The position numbers and the translations under genes are program-made. A stretch of 64,000 nucleotides of DNA from SB15 sp964639245 (GTDB lineage Bacteria; Chloroflexota; Anaerolineae; Aggregatilineales; J027): the NCBI GenBank assembly GCA_964639245.1, contig CAZXCU010000001.1:992001-1056000 (forward strand), in the 5' to 3' direction. How positions within the stretch are numbered: position 1 is the first letter of the stretch; every line of letters starts with the position of its first letter. The notes below the pieces were generated by a model, which saw nothing but the letters and a program-made list of their open reading frames with translations, was not told where the DNA came from and searched no databases. Below, one piece after another: positions 17,428 to 24,223 of the stretch.

Positions 17428-18663
17428 ATGAACCAGAGTGACCGTCAAGCGCAGAGTTTTTTAGGATTAAGCCGTATTTTGGATGATATTGGGAATGCGG
17501 CGAACAGCATGTTTACCCGTGTGTATGGCGGGTTAAGCAGTCGTAATCGGCTGTTGGTGGATGCTGAACATTTTCATGATTTTAAAGAACAAGCCGCCCG
17601 GGTTCAGGAACGCGCTCGCCGGCAAACATTGGAAATTGCGCGGTTGACGGGCATTCTGGGAAAGCTGGATGAAGGAGTCATCATGCAGGGGGTGGATGGG
17701 CGCATCATTTTGATGAACGAAACCGCCCGCCGTTTAATCGGGTCTGCCCGCCAATTCTGGAATAGCGAACTGGGAACCTTGTTTCAACGGGTCGGAGATT
17801 TACCCCCTGTTGAGAGTCAAATGCAGGGGGTGGGTGAACCGCAGCGCGTGGTTGTCAACAGCCGCGCTCTGGATGTCAAAATGGCCGCGATTAACGACCC
17901 GGACGGTGATCCACTCGGTACGGTGATGCTGCTGCACGATACCTCGCGCCAATCGGTGGCGGATAAACTCAAGGATTCGTTCATCGGGCAAATGTCGCAT
18001 GAATTGCGGACTCCGTTGACTTCCATCAAAGGGGCAAGCGAAGTCCTGCTCAATTTACCGGAAGGCCAACCGCCGAATCGCAAATTTCTGGAAGCCATCA
18101 GCCGGAATGTGGCAACGTTGGATCGGATGGTGGTTGAATTGCTCGATTTGTCTGAAATGGGTGGGGGAAATCTGGAAGTACGGCAGGATACCGTAGCGCT
18201 GGACGAATTGGCGTTTACGGTGTTAAAAGGCTTTGAGCCGCGCATTATGCAAGCCCGTTTGCAAGCCACCAGCATGATTACCAACCACCGCGCCTTGCAT
18301 GTCCATGCTGATAACCGTCGTTTGCAGTGGGCATTGGGACACTTGTTAGACAACGCCATCAATTACACCTTGCCCGGCGGAGATATTGTTTTACAAATGG
18401 GCAAAATCCGCGAAAATTTTGTTTTGTTGGAAGTTGAAGACAGCGGAGTCGGGATTCAATCCAAAGATTTGCCGTTTGTGTTTAACCGATTTTATCGGGG
18501 CGAAGCACTGACTCAGGAAGGCGTGCGAATTGACCCACGCGGCTTGGGGCAGGGTTTGTTTATCGCGCAGGAAGTGGTACAGGCACATGGAGGCAGTTTG
18601 AGTGTGGCGAGTTTGCCCGGTCAGGGGTCAACCTTTACGATAGCGCTGCCGCTTTCGGCCTAA
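17428..18663 (+). CDS. Cytosolic PAS-sensor histidine kinase
   Basis: A 411-residue protein without transmembrane segments. A coiled coil leads into a PAS domain (LGKLDEGVIMQGVDGRIILMNETA), then a HisKA domain with the canonical H-box SHELRTPLTSIKG (His 191), then a HATPase_c domain with LDNAINYTLPGGD, EDSGVGI and GLGQGLFIAQEVVQAHGG. The ATG at 17428 with an upstream GGGA is preferred over the longer open frame. It is the probable partner of the two adjacent receivers. The ligand of the PAS domain is unknown. Confidence 0.88.
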   Translation: MNQSDRQAQSFLGLSRILDDIGNAANSMFTRVYGGLSSRNRLLVDAEHFHDFKEQAARVQERARRQTLEIARLTGILGKLDEGVIMQGVDGRIILMNETARRLIGSARQFWNSELGTLFQRVGDLPPVESQMQGVGEPQRVVVNSRALDVKMAAINDPDGDPLGTVMLLHDTSRQSVADKLKDSFIGQMSHELRTPLTSIKGASEVLLNLPEGQPPNRKFLEAISRNVATLDRMVVELLDLSEMGGGNLEVRQDTVALDELAFTVLKGFEPRIMQARLQATSMITNHRALHVHADNRRLQWALGHLLDNAINYTLPGGDIVLQMGKIRENFVLLEVEDSGVGIQSKDLPFVFNRFYRGEALTQEGVRIDPRGLGQGLFIAQEVVQAHGGSLSVASLPGQGSTFTIALPLSA

Positions 18664-18666
18664 CCC

Positions 18667-21249
18667 ATGAATCGCAAAACGGTTCTGCTCGCCGCGATTT
18701 TTTTAGCAGGCATGGGGCTGCTCCTCTTTTGGCTGCGACGGCGGACTGTAACCGTACCTGAAATCGCTGAAGTTCCACCGCTACCCTTGCCTGAGCCGAC
18801 TGCGCCTGAAAAATCTCCGAAAATTTCGCCACCCCCCGTTTTCCCTCAGCTTTATTTGACCTCCAATCACAATCAGCGCATCATCGCCGGTGTTTTGATG
18901 CTGATTGGCGCGATGCTAGGGCTATATGCGGCGACGTTGTTCGCGGGGGTGCTGCCAGAAGTGACGACTAGCCGTGAATGGAATTGGTTTGGCGCGGGGG
19001 CCGTAGTATGGCTGATAGGCGTTTGGCTGCTCACGGCTCGCCGCAAAGAAAATCAAAAAGTTTCACGGGTTGCGCTGGCGGTGATGGTCGGCATTGTTGC
19101 GCTGGCGATTTTTGTACGCATTTATCATTTAACCGAACAACCCTTTGGAGTGTGGGTGGATGAAGCCGACGCAGGGCTAGAAGCGCGGGTGATGGCTGCG
19201 GATGCGAATTACCGTCCTATTTTTCGTGGCGGGATTCACATGACGGGCGTGCAGCTAATGACTTATGTTGCAGGTATCAAACTCTGGGGTGATGACATCC
19301 TTTCGCTACGCTTGATTAGTGTGGTGTGGGGTGTTTTGGGGGTGATTGCAGCCTACGGAGTCGGGCGGGAAATGCGCGGGGTGTGGTTTGGCCTGCTGAT
19401 GGCCTTTTTTCTCGCTACGATGCGCTGGTCAATCAATTTTAGTCGTGTTGCCATGACGGGTATTGAAAATCCATTTTTTGTGCTGGTCACGCTGTATTTT
19501 GCACTGCGTTTGGTGAAATATGGCACGCTGCGAGATGCGCTGGGGGTGGCGGTTGCGATTGGCGTGGGGTTGTGGTTTTACGTGTCGTTTCGGATTGCGC
19601 TCATCCCGATTTTTATGTTGGTGCTGCTGCGCTGGCCTTATTGGAAAGACCTCCGAAAAACCGCCTTTTTGTTTGGCATGGTCGGGATAACGATTCTCCT
19701 GCTCATTGCGCCCTATCTGATTTTCTCGCAAAAAGACCCCGATTTATTCTCGATGCGTTCCAAAGAAACGATTATTTTGTATGAGCGCAATCGGTCAGAA
19801 GATGCGACGGTGGGGGATGTACTGAAGGTTAATATTCCGCGCTATCTTGCCATGTTCCATCTCGAAGGTGATCAATTTGGCAGGCACAACCTGCCCAACG
19901 CGCCGATGCTGGATGTGGTCAGCGGGATTTTGATGCTGGTGGGGCTGTATTACGCGATTAAACACGACGAATGGTTATTTTTATTAATTCTGCTGGCTGC
20001 GCTTATCACGGGCATTATCACCGTCCAATCGGATGCTCCCCAAGCCAACCGTGCCGGAGCCGCGATGGTGAGTGTGGCGTTTTTGTGTGCGCTGGCGGTG
20101 GAAAAATTGGGCAAAAAATTGTGGACGCAGCCCATCCCACGTTCTGCTGTTTACAGCGCGGGGGCGGCGGTGCTGGTGCTGGTGGGCTACCTCAATTTTG
20201 AAACTTATCACCATGACCAGCGTTATGATTATGCGACGTGGGAAAGTTTTGCCACTGCCGAACGCATTTTTGCTGATGAATTTAGCGCCCGTGCTGACCG
20301 TACAGTTTTGCTATCGCAGCAACCGCCGTTCCCCATGCACAGCATGATTGCTCATTATCTTGAACCAAGACTCGGTGAGAATCTTGCCGAACCGCCCTTT
20401 ATTTCTATTTTGGATTTTCCCTTGCGAACCAGTGGGAATACGAGTGTTTTTTTGATGCCAGAGGAAACTTCGCTGCTGGCCTATGCCCAAATGCTCTACC
20501 CCAACGCGAAAATTTCAACGGTGCGCTATGATGCGCCCGGCCTAATCAATCGGCCTGAAACCATCCCGATTTTGTTCTATGTGGTGGATATTAGCGCGGA
20601 AGAGATTGCGGCGGTGCAAGGGCTGTCGTCACAAAATGAAGGGTTTATTTATCTTCCGGTGGATGGCCTGTACCGTTTTTCAGCCGATGTTACGCTGGAT
20701 GGTGGATTGATAGAAGCAGAAAGTGTGCGCCGTCTGGTACAGGGTTTGCATAGCCTTGTTGCGCCGGAGAGTGTGGTTTTATGGTCAACTCCGCTTTCAG
20801 ATGGATTCGTGCCAATTCCTAATACCTTCCTTTTCCACGATGTAGGCCAGTTGCACGGTTTAACCGCCATGTATTATTTAAATGACCAATGGCAAGGCGA
20901 TCCGGCGGTGATTCGCCGCGAATTGATGCCCAGCCAGCATTATCACAATGCGCCTGTGCCGCGTCCATTCAGTGTGAGATGGCAAGGGATGCTTGAAATT
21001 CCGGTTACGGGGACTTATCACTTTGCGGTGAGGCAGTCCGGGCAAACCGAAGTGTATCTGGGGGAAGCGTTGATTTTAGCAACGGACGAACCCCAAACGC
21101 TGGTTGAAACAGAAGTTGCGCTGGACGCGGGCAGCTATGAAATCGAAATCCGTTACCAATCCGCGCCAGATGCTCAAGTCTATATTTATTGGCAGCCGCC
21201 TGATGGTAGCCGCGAACCCCTGCCCCCGCTTTTTCTGTCCCCTCAATAA
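18667..21249 (+). CDS. GT39-like membrane glycosyltransferase with C-terminal PA14 domain
   Basis: An 860-residue protein. The N-terminus has a signal-anchor, a proline-rich linker, then about twelve hydrophobic helices. The GT-C catalytic loop appears as GVWVDEADAGLEARVMA, and HLTEQPFGVW precedes it. The last about 140 residues form a PA14-like carbohydrate-binding beta-sandwich: GLTAMYYLNDQWQGDP, MLEIPVTGTYHFAVR, EVYLGEALIL, YEIEIRYQSAPDAQVYIYW. A GT39 enzyme fused to PA14 suggests the product or acceptor is bound on the outer face. It starts 4 nt after the kinase stop and so is in its operon. The acceptor is unknown. Confidence 0.82.
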   Translation: MNRKTVLLAAIFLAGMGLLLFWLRRRTVTVPEIAEVPPLPLPEPTAPEKSPKISPPPVFPQLYLTSNHNQRIIAGVLMLIGAMLGLYAATLFAGVLPEVTTSREWNWFGAGAVVWLIGVWLLTARRKENQKVSRVALAVMVGIVALAIFVRIYHLTEQPFGVWVDEADAGLEARVMAADANYRPIFRGGIHMTGVQLMTYVAGIKLWGDDILSLRLISVVWGVLGVIAAYGVGREMRGVWFGLLMAFFLATMRWSINFSRVAMTGIENPFFVLVTLYFALRLVKYGTLRDALGVAVAIGVGLWFYVSFRIALIPIFMLVLLRWPYWKDLRKTAFLFGMVGITILLLIAPYLIFSQKDPDLFSMRSKETIILYERNRSEDATVGDVLKVNIPRYLAMFHLEGDQFGRHNLPNAPMLDVVSGILMLVGLYYAIKHDEWLFLLILLAALITGIITVQSDAPQANRAGAAMVSVAFLCALAVEKLGKKLWTQPIPRSAVYSAGAAVLVLVGYLNFETYHHDQRYDYATWESFATAERIFADEFSARADRTVLLSQQPPFPMHSMIAHYLEPRLGENLAEPPFISILDFPLRTSGNTSVFLMPEETSLLAYAQMLYPNAKISTVRYDAPGLINRPETIPILFYVVDISAEEIAAVQGLSSQNEGFIYLPVDGLYRFSADVTLDGGLIEAESVRRLVQGLHSLVAPESVVLWSTPLSDGFVPIPNTFLFHDVGQLHGLTAMYYLNDQWQGDPAVIRRELMPSQHYHNAPVPRPFSVRWQGMLEIPVTGTYHFAVRQSGQTEVYLGEALILATDEPQTLVETEVALDAGSYEIEIRYQSAPDAQVYIYWQPPDGSREPLPPLFLSPQ

Positions 21250-21285
21250 TTCGAGGCAGCATAGACCTGAATTTTTAATTTATGA

Positions 21286-21416
21286 TTACGCACGGTAATG
21301 GCGCTTGCCGGACGGTGACCCGCTCCCCCGCCTTAGCCGTTGGTAACCCCGCGTCACCGTGCGTAACAGGCTACCTCCCTACGGGCTACCCCCCTCCTTA
21401 CACAGCGGCAAGCGCC
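21286..21416. repeat. Structured palindromic element, candidate pseudoknotted RNA or mobile repeat
   Basis: A GC-rich non-coding block between two convergent genes. Three perfect inverted repeats interlock: TTACGCACGGT (21286-21296) with ACCGTGCGTAA (21356-21366); GGCGCTTGCCG (21300-21310) with CGGCAAGCGCC (21406-21416); ACGGTGAC (21312-21319) with GTCACCGT (21353-21360). The first and third compete for the same partner, and the first crosses the second, so a pseudoknot or a switch between two folds is possible. It matches no RNA family I recognise. The rest of 21250-21560 shows no gene. Confidence 0.55.
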
Positions 21417-21560
21417 TTTCAATAATTTGAATGGAAAAGGAGTGCTGCCGTCGAGTTGGGTAAAGGAAATGAAAATTTTGAGGATGCTAAAAGGTGAAAT
21501 TCGTTGGATGAGAGGGGAAACATCCTCCTGTCATCCAACAAAGCAACAGACTAAACGATT

Positions 21561-22487
21561 TTATTCAGCCGCGTTTTCGGCAGTGACGAGGGTGGTGTCC
21601 ACATAGTAGACGGATTGGCTAACTTCGCCGTCCGCCAAATAGGTTTCTACCAAATCAGCAACTTTGGTGGCAATACCGGGGAAATCTTGGGCGATGGTGG
21701 CTTCAAAATTGCCCCCTTGAGCAATTGCATCCCGCGCTTGGGGGGTGGCATCAATACCGACGATGACAATGCCTTCATTTTCACGGCCTGCCGCTTGGAT
21801 GGCTTGCAACGCACCCAACGCGGGGTCGTCCCATGCTGCCCAGACTGCGGAAATGCTGCCCGGTTCAGGATTCGCCAGCAAGACGGCTTCCATCGCTACC
21901 CGCGCCCCTTCCAACGGGCCATTGTCAAAGCTGGGGGTGATTTTTTCAATGATTTCAATATCGGGGGTGTTGTTGAAAATGGATTCGGCTACTGCACCGC
22001 GTTTTTGGACAGGGGGATAGGGTTCAAAAATGAACATGACCACACTCCCCGTCCCATTCAGGCGGTCAACCACATAGGTCGCGGTTTCGGAAGCCATCAC
22101 ATAACCATTGCTGGTCACATTGGCTACCAACAGGGGGTCTGTTCCGGCATCCATGCCGAACACGGGAATGCCCGCATCGGTCAGGGCTTGTAAACCGGCG
22201 GAAACTTGGGTTGGGTCAACATTAATGACCACCGCGTCTGCCCCTTGCAGCGCCACATCTTCCATGCGTCCGACCAGCGCCGCCACATCATTGTTGGTAT
22301 CAATGACGGTGACTTCCCAACCGCGACTTTCTGCATCGGCTTGGAAGGCTTCAACCATCAATTGGGTACCGGGTTGGGCTAAAAAGGGAGTCATCACCAC
22401 AACTTGGGGGGCATCTTGGGCTTGGGTTGGCACAACAACAACCACCAGACTCGCCACAAGTATCAATAACATCATCAAGCGTTTCAA
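21561..22487 (-). CDS. Sugar ABC transporter substrate-binding protein (orphan)
   Basis: A 308-residue periplasmic binding protein of the ribose/galactose (Peripla_BP_4) type. The start is TTG at 22487, with GAGGAG 7 nt upstream, giving a signal peptide MKRLMMLLILVASLVV... ending near PTQAQ. Two-lobe features are DVALQGADAVVINVDPT, AGIPVFGMDAGTD, ISAVWAAWDDPALGAL and IVIVGIDATPQARDAI. It captures a sugar or related ligand outside the membrane. No permease or ATPase gene adjoins it, so it must work with a transporter encoded elsewhere or as a chemosensory binding protein. Confidence 0.85.
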   Translation of the reverse strand: MKRLMMLLILVASLVVVVVPTQAQDAPQVVVMTPFLAQPGTQLMVEAFQADAESRGWEVTVIDTNNDVAALVGRMEDVALQGADAVVINVDPTQVSAGLQALTDAGIPVFGMDAGTDPLLVANVTSNGYVMASETATYVVDRLNGTGSVVMFIFEPYPPVQKRGAVAESIFNNTPDIEIIEKITPSFDNGPLEGARVAMEAVLLANPEPGSISAVWAAWDDPALGALQAIQAAGRENEGIVIVGIDATPQARDAIAQGGNFEATIAQDFPGIATKVADLVETYLADGEVSQSVYYVDTTLVTAENAAE

Positions 22488-22567
22488 AGGTATTCTCCTC
22501 AATGTATCAATGTGAGCATTTCTAATTCTAACCAATTCGAAACGAAATGCTACCATTGATAGTGGTA

Positions 22568-22593
22568 AAAGTGGGGCTGCCCCCACTTTTTTT
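22568..22593 (-). terminator. Bidirectional hairpin terminator after the Rieske gene
   Basis: A 9-bp stem, AAAGTGGGG (22568-22576) with CCCCACTTT (22581-22589), and a 4-nt loop. T runs flank it on both strands. It overlaps the stop region of the leftward Rieske gene. Confidence 0.75.
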
Positions 22594-22897
22594 ACTCGCC
22601 GTACACGTACTTGAGGATGCCATCTTCAATGCGGGTAGGCAAAAACATCAGGCGCGAATCCGTTTTGGCTGGCCCTTTGACCCGCCGCCCGTCATGGCAA
22701 GAAAATTCCGCGTTGTGCCACGCACAGACAAAATTTTCTCCGTTCATCGCCAATGGCCCGCCTAAATGCAAACAGGTATTCATGACTGCTTTGGGTGCGC
22801 CTTCCACCCGGTATACCAGTACCTCTCGCCCAAAGAAGTCAATGGTTTTTGTGCCTTCTTGGGGAATTTCATCCACCGCACACAATGCGACTTTCAT
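22592..22897 (-). CDS. Rieske [2Fe-2S] ferredoxin-like protein
   Basis: A 101-residue single-domain Rieske protein. The cluster ligands are Cys42 and His44 in TCLHLGG and Cys58 and His61 in CAWHNAEF. It has no signal peptide. Stand-alone Rieske ferredoxins pass electrons to oxygenases or dehydrogenases, and some serve as small redox sensors. It is transcribed divergently from a MarR regulator across 104 bp containing two palindromes, so its expression is probably controlled by that regulator. The partner enzyme is not in this window. Confidence 0.88.
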   Translation of the reverse strand: MKVALCAVDEIPQEGTKTIDFFGREVLVYRVEGAPKAVMNTCLHLGGPLAMNGENFVCAWHNAEFSCHDGRRVKGPAKTDSRLMFLPTRIEDGILKYVYGE

Positions 22898-22921
22898 AGA
22901 CTCTCCTTATCTAATTGTTTG

Positions 22922-22934
22922 TGCAACTGTTGCA
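22922..22934. promoter_or_regulatory. Candidate MarR operator 1
   Basis: Perfect palindrome TGCAAC-T-GTTGCA in the divergent Rieske/MarR promoter region. Size and position suit a MarR dimer. Confidence 0.55.
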
Positions 22935-22966
22935 TATACAACTAAAATAAGCATACCTCTATTTGA

Positions 22967-22978
22967 TTGCATTTGCAA
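22967..22978. promoter_or_regulatory. Candidate MarR operator 2
   Basis: Palindrome TTGCA-TT-TGCAA, sharing the TGCAA half site with operator 1 and lying 45 nt from it, just before the MarR start. Confidence 0.5.
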
Positions 22979-23001
22979 CTACTTTTTATTAGAATATTTC
23001 T

Positions 23002-23433
23002 ATGATTGAAAAACATTCCCTGCACGCATGGCGCAATTTTATTACGGCGCACGCTACCCGCATTCAAAAAATTGATGAGATGCTGGCTGCTGCCGGGTGT
23101 ATTCCGCTTCATTGGTACGATGTGCTGATTGAATTGGCTGAAGCACCGGAAAAACAACTCCGTCTGCATGAATTGGCAGATAAGGTGGTGTTGAGCCGGA
23201 GTGGGTTAACCCGTCTGCTTGACCGCTTGGAGAAGGAAAATTTGCTCAAGCGCCAGCCTGACCCGCATGACCGACGCGGGTTGTACGCGGTGATCACCGA
23301 CGCAGGCATGGCAGCTTTGCGGAAAGCATGGCCTGTGTATTCGGAAGGTATTCAAACCACTTTCGCCAGCCATTTGACAGAGGCAGAAACAGATATCTTG
23401 ATTCGGGTTTTTGCCAAGATGATACAAAATTAA
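23002..23433 (+). CDS. MarR family transcriptional regulator
   Basis: A 143-residue winged-helix regulator. The recognition helix and wing read LHELADKVVLSRSGLTRLLDRLEKENLLKRQPDPHDRRGLYAVIT, the hallmark DxRxx motif of MarR proteins. Helical ends provide dimerisation. It is divergent from the Rieske gene, and two palindromes in the shared promoter suggest autoregulation plus control of the Rieske gene. The ligand is unknown. Confidence 0.9.
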   Translation: MIEKHSLHAWRNFITAHATRIQKIDEMLAAAGCIPLHWYDVLIELAEAPEKQLRLHELADKVVLSRSGLTRLLDRLEKENLLKRQPDPHDRRGLYAVITDAGMAALRKAWPVYSEGIQTTFASHLTEAETDILIRVFAKMIQN

Positions 23434-23440
23434 GTTGCGC

Positions 23441-23938
23441 CTATTTTGTCGTTTGTGCTTTCAAATTGTCTTTAAAGAAAGCAATTTGAGCGCCATGTTC
23501 CCGTTTATGGCCGTAAAAGGTGTAAGCAATGAAATCATCTAAATCATAGTCCTCGCCATACCACGCCAAAATACCGTTGGTGCGCCATGTTTCAGCCGGA
23601 ATTTGAACCGCCAGTGCCAGTGTTTTTTCACAAGTTGCCGTGTAATCCGCCAAAATTTCGGAAACCGATTTGTCAGCCATAAGTGCGACTTCTTTATCGT
23701 TAAACCCATCATAATCTTCCAACATGCGGGTTAGGAAAGGGGTTTCTTGCCTGCTTTGGTGGACTATTCCATCCAGAATTTCGACCAGCACATGCTCAAA
23801 AGAAGCGAGATGCGCGAGAATATCCCGCACCGACCACACGCCACAAACCCCGCTTCTTTCCCAAACCGAATCGGGGAGGCCATCCAATGTTTTCATCAGG
23901 TGCAAATGCCCATATTTCAATACATCTGTTGCGTTCAT
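23441..23938 (-). CDS. DinB/ClbS-like protein
   Basis: A 165-residue helical protein. The start is the ATG at 23938 (MNATDVLKYGHLHL) with GAGAG upstream, though the frame is open to 24073. The sequence has DILAHLASFEHVLVEILDGI and ends YGHKREHGAQIAFF, giving the His triad arrangement of the DinB/ClbS fold. ClbS-type proteins protect against colibactin by hydrolysing its cyclopropane warhead, but distant members like this one have no assigned substrate. It runs tail to tail with the MarR gene (7 nt gap). Confidence 0.75.
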   Translation of the reverse strand: MNATDVLKYGHLHLMKTLDGLPDSVWERSGVCGVWSVRDILAHLASFEHVLVEILDGIVHQSRQETPFLTRMLEDYDGFNDKEVALMADKSVSEILADYTATCEKTLALAVQIPAETWRTNGILAWYGEDYDLDDFIAYTFYGHKREHGAQIAFFKDNLKAQTTK

Positions 23939-23987
23939 GTTGCTCTCTTTTTCATGGTGATATGACCAGTATATGCCAAAACAAAAA

Positions 23988-24092
23988 GCCCTGCGGGAAC
24001 AGGGCAAATGAAAAAAGTGGGGCGCAAGGCAGACCCCACCCCTCTCCCAAAAGTTAGAGAGGGGCGGCAGCACGCACCCCTACAACAGAGAA
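23988..24092. repeat. GC-rich palindromic repeat block
   Basis: Non-coding stretch beginning with a GCCCTG (23988-23993)/CAGGGC (24000-24005) hairpin, followed by nested inverted repeats around CCCCTCTC and GAGAGGGG and ending CACCCCTACAAC. The composition and the CCCCTAC end resemble the other palindromic elements in the window. A similar CCTCTC...GAGAGGGG stem lies near 45731-45756. Confidence 0.45.
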
Positions 24093-24125
24093 TTTTCTTA
24101 GAGACTATCTGAATATTATCTAACA

Positions 24126-24189
24126 GGGGCGGGAATCGGGGCATGTTTGCCTATTTTCGGGAACATGCAATGCCCCTTGTCCCCGCCCC
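24126..24189. repeat. Palindromic element ending the ABC-transporter operon
   Basis: GGGGCGGG (24126-24133) pairs with CCCGCCCC (24182-24189), with inner arms GGGGCAT (24138-24144) and ATGCCCC (24170-24176). A competing pair is GCATGTT/AACATGC. It lies just beyond the stop of the leftward transporter gene and may act as a transcript end, but no U tract follows. Confidence 0.5.
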
Positions 24190-24223
24190 TACAAGCGAAA
24201 AATCCGAATTTCCAGACGGTCTC

